Part shown: positions 47,340 to 55,404 of the stretch, in pieces
How the letters are laid out: each line of letters starts with the position of its first letter
Position numbering within the stretch: the first letter of the stretch is position 1
Program-made: the position numbers and the translations under genes
Origin: Falsiruegeria mediterranea M17
GTDB taxonomy: Bacteria > Pseudomonadota > Alphaproteobacteria > Rhodobacterales > Rhodobacteraceae
Assembly (NCBI RefSeq): GCF_900302455.1
Contig: NZ_ONZG01000002.1
Span: 248,001 to 312,000, forward strand
DNA length: 64,000 bases
Direction: 5' to 3'
Notes under the pieces: generated by a model
Told to the model about the DNA's origin: nothing
The model's database searches: none
What the model saw: only the letters and a program-made list of their open reading frames with translations

Positions 47340-47552
47340 CTGCGCAGTTCCTTTGCATGGTCCCACCCATCTAAGGGCGGTCACGGGCCATTTGAACATC
47401 TAGCCCATTTTCGCGTCATTTAGCAGTCCAAACAAAAAAGCAACGTGGAATTTTCGTCGTTTTTCATCAGAAAGCGTCAGTAGAGGGACAAATAGGTAAC
47501 CTTTCGGAAAATTTAATGACCGTTCACTAATTTTTCTTCCACTTACGTTTTG

Positions 47553-48401
47553 TCACCCCTTATCAAGCGCCTTTTGAAAATCCATCAACCGTCGCGACTT
47601 TGCTTTGTAGTGTGCATGAATCATTACGTAGGGACGCGGCATCTGGATCGTTCGCGGATCACATTTTCTGACACGCCCGGATTCCAGGGCCTCTGCCACC
47701 ACGGTTTCCGGCAACAAAGCAGCCCCGATCCCAGAGGCACAAAGCGCCAGCGCCTCGGGCACCGACGCCGCTGCTATGGGCGCTACGTCCGATGGAGATG
47801 CGCCATATCGCTCACCCCATTGCCGCCACCCTGGCACCGACAGGATGCGGCTGCCCCAATTCACGTCAATCCGTCGAAAATCCTCAAGCCTGCCCTCACC
47901 GGCAACAACCGGCACCAATTGGTCCGTGAAAACGGCGCGGCTGGCATAGTCCGGCAGTTCCCCGCCATAGCTCAACCGCACATCAATGCCATGCAATTCC
48001 AAATCCAGATCTTCAACCTCTGACCGCAATTCCAGGCGCATATCGGGGCGCAGCTGCGCAAATGCCGACAACCGTTGCGGCAACCAAAGCTGTGCCAAAG
48101 CGGGCGTTGCACTGATCACGAAGGGGCGGCTTTGATCCCTTTGGGTCAAGACATCCGTAAAGCGCGCGATCTCGGCCAGGGCCGAGGCGGCGTTCTGGTA
48201 ATAATCGCGCCCGGCATCCGTGATCCGCAGCTGGTTGGCCTTGCGCACAAAGAGCTGTAGGTTCAGCCAGTCTTCCAGATTGCGCACCTGCAGGCTGACG
48301 GCTGCAGCGGTCACGCCCAGCTCGGCCCCCGCAGCAGAAAAACTGCCCGTCCGGGCGGCACATTCGAAAGCTCGCAAAGCGTTCAGCGGTGGTAGATTCA
48401 T
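47553..48401 (-). CDS. LysR family transcriptional regulator (GcvA-like)
   Basis: A 282-residue LysR regulator. The winged helix-turn-helix (LNALRAFECAARTGSFSAAG, with AVSLQVRNLEDWL) occupies about residues 5-64. A two-lobed substrate-binding domain spans about residues 90-282. The short helical linker and N terminus resemble GcvA-type regulators. It is divergent from the oxygenase/DddP-like pair, with about 100 bp between starts, so it is the obvious candidate controller of that pair, though this is positional inference. The effector is unknown. Confidence 0.92.
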   Translation of the reverse strand: MNLPPLNALRAFECAARTGSFSAAGAELGVTAAAVSLQVRNLEDWLNLQLFVRKANQLRITDAGRDYYQNAASALAEIARFTDVLTQRDQSRPFVISATPALAQLWLPQRLSAFAQLRPDMRLELRSEVEDLDLELHGIDVRLSYGGELPDYASRAVFTDQLVPVVAGEGRLEDFRRIDVNWGSRILSVPGWRQWGERYGASPSDVAPIAAASVPEALALCASGIGAALLPETVVAEALESGRVRKCDPRTIQMPRPYVMIHAHYKAKSRRLMDFQKALDKG

Positions 48402-48504
48402 GTTAGCCTCAAGTTTTCCTTATGCTCACCAAGATTTTTCATAGTGGTCAAGCCCCACCTGGACCGGGCAGGGTTTCGTCAGCCCGCAGCCAATGAGGTT
48501 TCCC

Positions 48505-49290
48505 ATGCGCGACATTCTCGATCTTGACCGCTTTCCCCTCGACCGCCCCCACACGCCGGAATGGCAAGCTCTCGTTGACCGCTGCAAGGCCGACCTCGAT
48601 GCCGAGGGCATGTTCAATCTGGACGGGCTGATGCTGCCGGACGTTGCAGCCCGAGCGGTTGACGCGATGTCCGCCCCCTTTGCGACTGACGCGTTCCTGC
48701 ACGAGCGGATGCACAACATCTATTTCAAACCCATCGATGGGCTGGAAGAAGATCACCCTGCCCTGCGCCAATTCCAAACCTCGAACCGGACGCTGTGCGC
48801 CGATCGGATCACAGGCTCGCCCCTGCTGCGCCTTTACGAATGGCCCGAATTCGCAACCTTCTTGGCGGCCACGATGGAAATGCCCGAACTGCACGTGATG
48901 GAGGACCCGCTGGCCCGGGTAAATGTCATGTCGTATCAGGAAGGTCAGGCATTGAACTGGCATTTTGACCGGTCCGAGTTTACCACCACCCTGCTGCTGC
49001 AAGCCCCCGATCAAGGCGGCGGGTTCGAATACCGCACCGATTTGCGCAGTGAGGGCGATCCCAACTATGACGGAGTGGCCAGGCTGCTGAATGGCGAGGA
49101 CCCGGACGCGAAGGTCATAACCCTCAGCCCTGGCACGTTGAATGTCTTCAAGGGCAAGAACACCGCCCATCGGGTAACCCCAGTATCGGGCAACAAGGAG
49201 CGCGTGATTTCGGTCTTTTCCTTCTACGAGAAGCCGGGCGTGCAATTCTCGGACGCCGAGCGCATTGGTTTTTATGGGCGCGCATCATGA
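48505..49290 (+). CDS. HalD/BesD-like Fe(II)/2-oxoglutarate-dependent oxygenase
   Basis: A 261-residue protein of the double-stranded beta-helix oxygenase fold, most like the HalD/BesD family. The iron triad is H153-F-D155 (in NWHFDRSEFT) and H222 (in TAHRVTPV), with a likely 2-oxoglutarate arginine in KERVISVFSF. Halogenating BesD-type enzymes lack the acidic ligand, having Gly there. The Asp here points to hydroxylation, not chlorination. BesD-type substrates are free amino acids, and no substrate can be named here. ATG 48505 is preceded by GAGGT at 6 bp and is preferred to 48493. The stop overlaps the next gene by 4 bp (ATGA). Confidence 0.85.
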   Translation: MRDILDLDRFPLDRPHTPEWQALVDRCKADLDAEGMFNLDGLMLPDVAARAVDAMSAPFATDAFLHERMHNIYFKPIDGLEEDHPALRQFQTSNRTLCADRITGSPLLRLYEWPEFATFLAATMEMPELHVMEDPLARVNVMSYQEGQALNWHFDRSEFTTTLLLQAPDQGGGFEYRTDLRSEGDPNYDGVARLLNGEDPDAKVITLSPGTLNVFKGKNTAHRVTPVSGNKERVISVFSFYEKPGVQFSDAERIGFYGRAS

Positions 49291-50531
49291 ACGCACCGTT
49301 CAAGGATGATCGCAAACTGGCTTACCTGAATTCGGAAGGCGCCGACAAACCGCTCAAGAGCCCGGTTCGCCAAGAGGTGCTGGACCGCGCCCGCGCCTAT
49401 CGCCTGTCGCGGTTCCGCGCGCTGATGGATGCACATGATGTGGCAGGGTTGTTGCTCTATGATCCGGTCAACATCCGCTATGCGTTTGACAGCTCCAACA
49501 TGGGCGTCTGGACCAGCCACAACCCGATCCGCTACGCGATGATCCTGAATGGCGGGCCGGGGATCATGTTCGAATTCAAAGGCTGCGAGCATCTGAACGA
49601 CGGTTTGCCCGGCATTGACGAGTTGCGCAATTCCATTGGCTGGATGTTCATGGCCGCGGGCGACCGCGCAGATGAGAGGCTGAACCTTTGGGCCGATGAG
49701 ATCGCCGCCGAATTGCGCACGCACGGTGGTGGCAACATGCGGCTTGCGGTGGACCGGATGGAGCCGGAAGGCGTCGCAGCGCTCACCGCGCGCGGCGTGC
49801 AGATCATTGAGGGCGGCCAGATCACCGAGATCGCCCGCTCGATCAAATCCGCTGACGAGATTGAACTGATGCGCTGGACCATCCGCGTCTGTGAGGCAGG
49901 CATGGCCCGCATCTATCAGCACTCGGACCCTGGTGTAACCGAGCGCGAGTTGTGGGCCCATCTGCACTTCGAGAACGCGCGCTCAGGTGGCGAGTGGCTG
50001 GAGACAAAGCTGCTCACGTGTGGGCCGAACACCAATCCCTGGTACAAGGAATGCTCGGACAGGGAATGTCAGTTGGGCGAGATGATCAGTTTCGACACGG
50101 ACATGATCGGCCCCTATGGCTATTGCGCAGACCTGAGCCGATCGTGGACCTGCGGCGATGCCGAAATGACTGACACGCAAAAGCGGCTGTATTCAGCAGC
50201 GCGCTCTCAGATCGAGCACAACATGGCACTGATACAACCGGGGCTGAGCTTTGCCGAGTTCAACACCAAAAGCTGGCAGATCCCGGAAGGCTATCAACCC
50301 TACCGTTATTCGCTGGCCGCACACGGCGTGGGCATGGCGGATGAATGGCCCGTGGTCCTGCTCCACCCCGATTTCGAGGCCAGCCATGGCGGCGTTTTCG
50401 AGGTTGGTCAGGTGATCTGTGTCGAAAGCTTGATCGGAGAGAAGGGTTCAGAAAGCGTCAAGCTGGAAACACAAGTACTGATAACAAACGACGGGCCGGA
50501 GAGGCTGGACAGTTTCCCTTGGGAGATGTGA
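49287..50531 (+). CDS. M24-family DddP-like metalloprotein
   Basis: A 414-residue protein of the creatinase/aminopeptidase P fold (M24). It resembles the DMSP lyase DddP more than prolidases. All six DddP metal ligands have counterparts with nearly the same spacing: D270, D272, D282 (SFDTDMIGPYGYCAD), H346 (AAHGVGMADEWP), E380 (VESLIG) and E394 (KLETQ). Segments such as GGNMRLAVD and GGEWLETKLLTCGPNTNPW also match. DddP cleaves dimethylsulfoniopropionate to dimethylsulfide and acrylate. Paralogues with other roles exist, so the activity is not proven. It overlaps the upstream oxygenase by ATGA. Confidence 0.85.
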   Translation: MNAPFKDDRKLAYLNSEGADKPLKSPVRQEVLDRARAYRLSRFRALMDAHDVAGLLLYDPVNIRYAFDSSNMGVWTSHNPIRYAMILNGGPGIMFEFKGCEHLNDGLPGIDELRNSIGWMFMAAGDRADERLNLWADEIAAELRTHGGGNMRLAVDRMEPEGVAALTARGVQIIEGGQITEIARSIKSADEIELMRWTIRVCEAGMARIYQHSDPGVTERELWAHLHFENARSGGEWLETKLLTCGPNTNPWYKECSDRECQLGEMISFDTDMIGPYGYCADLSRSWTCGDAEMTDTQKRLYSAARSQIEHNMALIQPGLSFAEFNTKSWQIPEGYQPYRYSLAAHGVGMADEWPVVLLHPDFEASHGGVFEVGQVICVESLIGEKGSESVKLETQVLITNDGPERLDSFPWEM

Positions 50532-50616
50532 GGCCGAAAACATTGGGGTCGCTAGGGATGCTGCGGCATTTAATGGAAGTACCCGAGTGCCTTTGTCGTA
50601 CGTCCCTGAAGAGAAA

Positions 50617-51945
50617 CTAGTTGGCGCCACCTTTGACTTCATACTTCAGGCCCTTAGCCGTGCCGTTCGCAAAACCATGCCAATAGGTGTGGTCTTCCTT
50701 CGGGGTGCCGTCGTCATTCATGGACCACACGCCGACATTGGACTCTGTAACCAAATCAAGATAAGCGCCTTTTTCCGATTCACCTTTCAAATGACTGTCC
50801 ATCCAAGCGGTGACAAAATGCTGCGCAATGTTGTTCATGCGCGCAGTGTCCCAAACCTGATCAGAATAGTGCTCTGAAATGTTGAACCCCTTGTCTTCGC
50901 TGAAGTAGTAGCTTTCTTTTGGGGCTGGAATTGGTGCTGCAGTGTTGTGACCACCGTTCACATATGTCAGCAAAGCATGGGACATGTCCGAGGCCTGCTC
51001 CCAGATCGCGCGCACACCATTTTCATACAGCGACGTTTCATCCTGCGAGCCTGCGATAAACATCATCGGGATCTGGATACCTGCTAAGCCTTCGGCATTC
51101 CAGAAGCCGGTATTCATTCCCCACGGACCTATTGCTATGGCTGTTTTCACGCGAGCATCCGGCAATGATCTGTGTGTTTCGCTGCCCGCCAGATGGATGC
51201 CAAGCGTGCCATGTGGCGCACCCCAGGGATAGGCAACAGATGCTTCTGTTACGCCACCACCAGCCGTGATGATCGCCCCATACCCCCCCATGGAATAACC
51301 AATGATCCCGGTTCTATTCGCATCATAAAGCCCGGCAAAGACTCCACCTTCATCAGCCATACCAGCCATTTCATTGAGAACAAAAAGCTGATCAAGCGAG
51401 CGGTTCACCAGCGTAGATCCAAACGCGGCTTGTGTTCGGTACGTGCTATCCGTGTGGTCAATCGAAGCCACCACATAGCCTTTGGATGCCAAGTTTTCTG
51501 CCAGATGCGACATCAAAAACCGGTTGCCGGGATACCCATGGCTGATCAAGACAAGTGGATATCCCTGACCTGCGGGCGCCGCATCCCGTATGGCTCGGCC
51601 GACCAGTGTTACCTCTGTGATGCCATCGCGCAGGAAAGCGTTGAAACCAGTATCTCCTGTCGCGCCAGCCTCGGCAGGATACCACATTTCGACTGTCAGA
51701 GGTCGATCATAAGTGGGGAGTTCGGCTGGTTTGTCTGCGGCCGGGTCAATTGCCAGGATGTCAATCTGATCGGGATTAACCAGCTCGAATTGACGCACAC
51801 CCACGGTCAATTCGCCATATGCGGCCAATTCAGGTGCGTTCGGCAATTGAGTATCAATCCGGTTTTCAGCCATCAGAGCGCTCCCTGCAATTGCGGTCAC
51901 AAGAGCAAACGGCAACGTCCTGGAAATATTACGTGTCAAAACCAT
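50617..51945 (-). CDS. Exported alpha/beta hydrolase (PAF-acetylhydrolase-like)
   Basis: A 442-residue hydrolase with a signal peptide (about residues 1-26, cleaved near GSALMA). The nucleophile elbow is GYSMGGYG, the oxyanion region is VLISHGYPGN, and a catalytic Asp and His fit AGSQDET and NGGHNTAAP. It resembles the platelet-activating-factor acetylhydrolase/dienelactone hydrolase group, enzymes that cut esters. The target is unknown. ATG 51945 has GGAGG immediately upstream and starts the signal peptide, so the longer frame is rejected. It is convergent with the DddP-like gene. Confidence 0.88.
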   Translation of the reverse strand: MVLTRNISRTLPFALVTAIAGSALMAENRIDTQLPNAPELAAYGELTVGVRQFELVNPDQIDILAIDPAADKPAELPTYDRPLTVEMWYPAEAGATGDTGFNAFLRDGITEVTLVGRAIRDAAPAGQGYPLVLISHGYPGNRFLMSHLAENLASKGYVVASIDHTDSTYRTQAAFGSTLVNRSLDQLFVLNEMAGMADEGGVFAGLYDANRTGIIGYSMGGYGAIITAGGGVTEASVAYPWGAPHGTLGIHLAGSETHRSLPDARVKTAIAIGPWGMNTGFWNAEGLAGIQIPMMFIAGSQDETSLYENGVRAIWEQASDMSHALLTYVNGGHNTAAPIPAPKESYYFSEDKGFNISEHYSDQVWDTARMNNIAQHFVTAWMDSHLKGESEKGAYLDLVTESNVGVWSMNDDGTPKEDHTYWHGFANGTAKGLKYEVKGGAN

Positions 51946-52306
51946 TATCCTCCACAGAAAGCCCCAGCCTAACGAAAGAATCTCGCCGCTCAAGTAACAT
52001 CGGAAAATTCGGGCAAGTTATTCGGGCTTTAGTATTTCGTTCATTTCGACTGGAGCGCTGGCCTGCCGTGTGACCGTTGGAAGAGCTACTCCGTATCGAC
52101 GTTGTTAGAATGCCGCGCTCCAATGCCACTGCACGAGGTGTTTTGGTCCGCAGCCCGCCTTCAGTAGCAAGGAGTGGCCGCATCGATGATGTCTTTTCAA
52201 TCATGATCAGTATGAGCCAAATGCTGCCATCCCGGACTTTTCCACGTCCGGTCTGCGCAATCTGTGCTACACTTCAGCAGAGGTAGATCAAGCAGGAGAT
52301 GTGTCA
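51946..52306. other. 361-bp gap between divergent genes, no gene supported
   Basis: The promoters of the exported hydrolase and of the L,D-transpeptidase-family gene must lie here. Open frames of up to about 90 codons exist on both strands but show no domain, no good start signal and biased composition, so I reject them. I see no repeat, hairpin or operator that stands out. Confidence 0.5.
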
Positions 52307-53284
52307 GTGTTGTCGCATTCACGTCGTCTCGCCATTGCAGCAATGATCCTGATCCCGATGGCGGGTAGTCTTTCCACACAAGCGTCCGCGCAAAGTTCGG
52401 AGATTCCGAACTGGCTGCGCAAACATATGGGCACCGGCGAGGGGCAGATCGCCCCCGTGGTCCTGACTCGCGCACGGGCGCTATACTACGAAAAGCTACG
52501 GCAGGGAGAGGTGAGCAACCCCTGCTATCTGGCCAAGGACGCCACCCGCCCCAGCACGGTCAATGGTCGGCCCGGGCGGCGGTTCTATGTGATCTGCGAA
52601 GGCAATCGGACGTTCCGCTCGGTGTCCTCGGGCTATGGCAACGGGCGCAAACTGCAAAAAGCGAATTTCTCCAACGGGCGCCAATGCGCCAGAAACTTCA
52701 GCAACGCCGAAGGCTCCAAGCTGACGATGGGCGGGAACTATGTGACGGCGGAATCGCGGACATCATTCAAGGGCTATTACTCCCAGTCCGGCCAGCGGAA
52801 ACCGTTCTATCGCACCTTCCTGCTGTTTGATGGTGAGGGCGAGACGTCAAATGCCCGCGAACGCGCGATTGGCGGGCATCCAGCGGTGTTTCTGAAATGG
52901 CAGTGTCGGCTCAAGAACCCGCGAAGTCCGCATGCCGACAAGGACGGCTATGTCCCCTATGGCCGGTTGGTGAATTACACGGGCGGGCGCAGCAACGGGT
53001 GTACGACCTGGTCGCCAGCGGAATCACGCGACATCCTGGAGTTGACGGAAGGCAACCCGACGACACTGTATATCTATCCCGAAGGCAAGGACATCAACGC
53101 CGTGGCCAAAGCCGTGCAGAGGGGCAGATCTGTGTCCGGTGCCGGACTGTACTGGAACGCGGCCTGCCTTAAAACCATCGGCATGCCGAAATTCTGGCCG
53201 AAACGTACCCTGCAACCCGTCATTAACCAATGGCGCCAATCGCTGCCCAAGCGTCCCCCGCTGGAGTTGCCGATCTGCAATTGA
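52307..53284 (+). CDS. Murein L,D-transpeptidase catalytic-domain family protein
   Basis: A 325-residue exported protein with a signal peptide (about residues 1-30, ending ASA). The body matches the L,D-transpeptidase catalytic family of the PF13645 type. FRSVSSGYGNG, TFLLFDGEGETSNARERAIGGHP, and the Cys motif GRSNGCTTWSP correspond to the family's segments. The Cys in SNGC and a His in the GGHP segment would be the catalytic pair. It would act on peptidoglycan cross-links in the periplasm. GTG 52301 or GTG 52307 could start it. I chose 52307 since AGGAG then lies 8 bp upstream. Confidence 0.83.
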   Translation: MLSHSRRLAIAAMILIPMAGSLSTQASAQSSEIPNWLRKHMGTGEGQIAPVVLTRARALYYEKLRQGEVSNPCYLAKDATRPSTVNGRPGRRFYVICEGNRTFRSVSSGYGNGRKLQKANFSNGRQCARNFSNAEGSKLTMGGNYVTAESRTSFKGYYSQSGQRKPFYRTFLLFDGEGETSNARERAIGGHPAVFLKWQCRLKNPRSPHADKDGYVPYGRLVNYTGGRSNGCTTWSPAESRDILELTEGNPTTLYIYPEGKDINAVAKAVQRGRSVSGAGLYWNAACLKTIGMPKFWPKRTLQPVINQWRQSLPKRPPLELPICN

Positions 53285-53307
53285 TTGGACCGTCGATGAA
53301 AGGGAAA

Positions 53308-53540
53308 GGGACGGCTCCCGCCCGTCGTTCGTGCATCAAAGATGCCCTCCTCCCGTTGGGCCGGGCCTCGCTGCGCTCGGCGGTTACGCCAAGAAGAGAC
53401 CCCGCGGCCTTAACTGGTACGTGGTCGCGCTTGTTGTGAAAGACGCCACAAGCGCCCGCGCCGGGCATCGCCCGGCGCTACGCCCAAGGCCGTTCGCCGA
53501 GCTGACGAAGTCAGATTGGCGCGGGCGCGGGAGCCCCCCG
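53308..53540 (-). repeat. Interspersed structured repeat, copy D (long form, about 230 bp)
   Basis: This occupies most of the 268-bp gap before metZ. On the minus strand it begins GGCTCCCGCGCCCG, then the hairpin CTGAC-TTC-GTCAG, AACGGCCTTGGGC, and a stem GCGCCGGGC-GAT-GCCCGGCGC. It ends CGAGGCCCGGCCCAACGGGAGG, the stem GGGCATC-TTT-GATGC, and ACGACGGGCGGGAGCCGTCCC. The layout matches copy B at both ends, with a different middle. No gene is seen here. Confidence 0.8.
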
Positions 53541-53552
53541 AGATCAGCGACC

Positions 53553-54743
53553 TTACCTTGCTATGCTGTCCAACGCCTGCTTGACATCTGCCAGCAGGTC
53601 ATCAGCGTCTTCGAGGCCAACCGAAAAGCGGATCAGACCGGCGGTGATACCAAGCTCATCGCGCTGCTCTTCGCTCAGGCGTTGATGCGTCGTGGTCGCC
53701 GGGTGGGTCACGATGGACTTTGCGTCGCCCAAATTGTTCGAGATCACCGGGATGGTCAGCGCATTGAGAAACGCAAAGGCCGCCTCTTTGCCGCCTTTGA
53801 TATCCAGCGACAGAACCGTGCCACCCTTGCCGCCCAACTGGCGCTGCACCAGGTCGCTTTGCGCATGGGTCGCCAGCCCGGGATATAGGGTACGCTCCAG
53901 CACCGAATGCCCTTCGAGCGCCTCGGCGATCTTCTGTGCAGTCGCCGCCTGGGCATTCACGCGCAGCGCCATGGTTTCGATCCCCTTGAGCATGACCCAG
54001 GCATTGAACGGGCTGAGCGCCCCGCCGGTGTGCTTGAGATAGGGCTCGACCGTGCCGCGAATAAACTCTTTGGTGCCGATGATCACCCCGCCCAGCGCAC
54101 GGCCCTGACCGTCGATGTGCTTGGTCGCCGAATAAACCACGACATCAGCCCCCTGCTCAATCGCACATGAGAAGACAGGGGTGGAAAAGACGTTGTCGAC
54201 GATCACGGTTGCGCCAACCGCATGGGCCAGTTTCGCAACGGCTTCGATATCGATTACCTCAAGCGTGGGGTTCGACATGGATTCGAAGAACACCGCTTTG
54301 GTGTCCGGGCGGATGGCTGCTTTCCACTCTACGAGGTTGGTGCCGTCGACAAAGGTCACCTCGACGCCATAGCGGGCCAAGATGTTTTCCAGAATGTAAA
54401 GACAGGACCCAAAGAGCGCCTTCGCCGAAACCACATGATCGCCCGCCTTGAGCATCGAGGTCAGCGCCCCGTTGACAGCCGCCATGCCCGAGGCCGTGGC
54501 AAAGGCGTCTTCGCCCCCTTCCAGCGCCGCAATGCGCTGTTCGAACATGGACACAGTGGGGTTGCCGTAGCGGGCATAGATGAATTCATCCTCGCCGCAT
54601 TCGATGAACCGTGCCTCGGCGGCCTCGGCGTTTTCATACACAAACCCCTGGGTCAGAAAAATCGCTTCGCTGACTTCGTTGTACTGGCTGCGGCGTGTGC
54701 CGCCGTGAACGGCCTGGGTGCGTTTGTTCCAGTTGTCGCTCAT
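53553..54743 (-). CDS. metZ: O-succinylhomoserine sulfhydrylase
   Basis: A 396-residue PLP enzyme of the Cys/Met metabolism family that replaces the succinyl group with sulfide to make homocysteine. The cofactor lysine lies in VVYSATKHIDGQGRALGGV. Other segments are EFIYARYGNPTVSMFEQRIAALEG (PLP phosphate Tyr/Arg) and VFFESMSNPTLEV. The near-identical family member MetY is larger, and the length here fits MetZ. ATG 54743 has AAGGA at about 9 bp. A SAM-II riboswitch and terminator lie directly upstream, indicating SAM feedback. Confidence 0.95.
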   Translation of the reverse strand: MSDNWNKRTQAVHGGTRRSQYNEVSEAIFLTQGFVYENAEAAEARFIECGEDEFIYARYGNPTVSMFEQRIAALEGGEDAFATASGMAAVNGALTSMLKAGDHVVSAKALFGSCLYILENILARYGVEVTFVDGTNLVEWKAAIRPDTKAVFFESMSNPTLEVIDIEAVAKLAHAVGATVIVDNVFSTPVFSCAIEQGADVVVYSATKHIDGQGRALGGVIIGTKEFIRGTVEPYLKHTGGALSPFNAWVMLKGIETMALRVNAQAATAQKIAEALEGHSVLERTLYPGLATHAQSDLVQRQLGGKGGTVLSLDIKGGKEAAFAFLNALTIPVISNNLGDAKSIVTHPATTTHQRLSEEQRDELGITAGLIRFSVGLEDADDLLADVKQALDSIAR

Positions 54744-54780
54744 GTCTTCGTTCCTTTCCATGCTTCCCGGCGGAAAGCCC

Positions 54781-54817
54781 AAAATAAAAAAACCCCTGCG
54801 CGGTCAAGCGAAAGGGG
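54781..54817 (-). terminator. Intrinsic terminator in the metZ leader
   Basis: On the minus strand CCCCT (54817-54813) pairs with AGGGG (54797-54793) around a loop with a smaller CGC/GCG stem, followed by seven T and TATTTT. The run lies between the riboswitch and metZ. An alternative 8-bp stem, GAAAGCCC (54823-54816) with GGGCTTTC (54780-54773), overlaps the terminator's left arm, so the two cannot fully form together. Confidence 0.75.
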
Positions 54818-54827
54818 GCTTTCATCC

Positions 54828-54895
54828 TGACCTTTTAGCGGTGTTGTTTAGCGTGGCCCGCAATCCGGTATCAAATCACCACGTGGTAAGGTTGA
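54828..54895 (-). ncRNA. SAM-II riboswitch controlling metZ
   Basis: Read on the minus strand, this matches the SAM-II (metA) motif. It has ACGTGGTGATTTG, a variable hairpin loop, GCCACGCTAAACAACACCGCTAAAAGGTC, and the P1 stem CGTGG (54883-54879) with CCACG (54856-54852). The conserved TGATTTG and GCTAAAAGG pieces of the pseudoknot are both present. It lies about 85 nt before the metZ start. SAM-II riboswitches are known upstream of methionine genes in alphaproteobacteria, and binding of S-adenosylmethionine lowers expression. Confidence 0.9.
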
Positions 54896-54899
54896 TGTC

Positions 54900-55404
54900 T
54901 AAGGTAACTCATTGACTTGAGAAAGAATTCGCCCACTACCAGCCAATCGCTTGCCTCACACAACCGACCTATTTTAGTCTCGCGTTTCCAAACGTCTTCC
55001 TTGGTCTGTATGCCCTTTGGACGGCAGCTCACGGGCAGCGTTCCATCGGACATACAATCTCGCGAACACGTTCAGAAGGTCGCAGTTTGTATAAGGCTTA
55101 GATCATTGCAAAACGCAAGGGGGAAGTGTTCGTCCAATCCAGACAATTTCCGGGACGAACCAACGAACCGATTTGCAGCGCAGCCCGCTAAAAGCAACAG
55201 GAACGCCCATGAAATCTGGGCTTCATCGGTACACAGAATCCGCCCCGGAAACGAGAATTTCGCATACTTCCATAACCATGGAATGACCTGATCACCCCCA
55301 CTTGAATGGGAGCGATCACATGCACGTCCACCAGGTTCGCGACAAAGGATCCCTGGCAATGGCTTCGAACCCGATCTTTGTCCGCGCGCCCCTTGAGACC
55401 CTCG
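54900..55404. other. 505-bp gap beyond metZ, no gene supported
   Basis: The metZ promoter must lie at the left end. The rest has open frames of under 100 codons without recognisable features. One reads like a lipoprotein signal (LLLLAGCAANRF) but lacks a start codon and ribosome binding site at the right place. No transposase remnant or terminal repeats were recognised. Confidence 0.45.

Noticed and set aside
51929-52204. 91-codon minus-strand frame in the gap before the L,D-transpeptidase gene
   Set aside because: It overlaps the start of the exported hydrolase gene, has no ribosome binding site and no similarity I recognise. Its Arg/Ser-rich composition suggests non-coding DNA.
55072-55359. 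Possible lipoprotein frame after metZ (contains LLLLAGCAANRF)
   Set aside because: The lipobox-like stretch lies deep inside the frame with no start codon or Shine-Dalgarno at the right distance.
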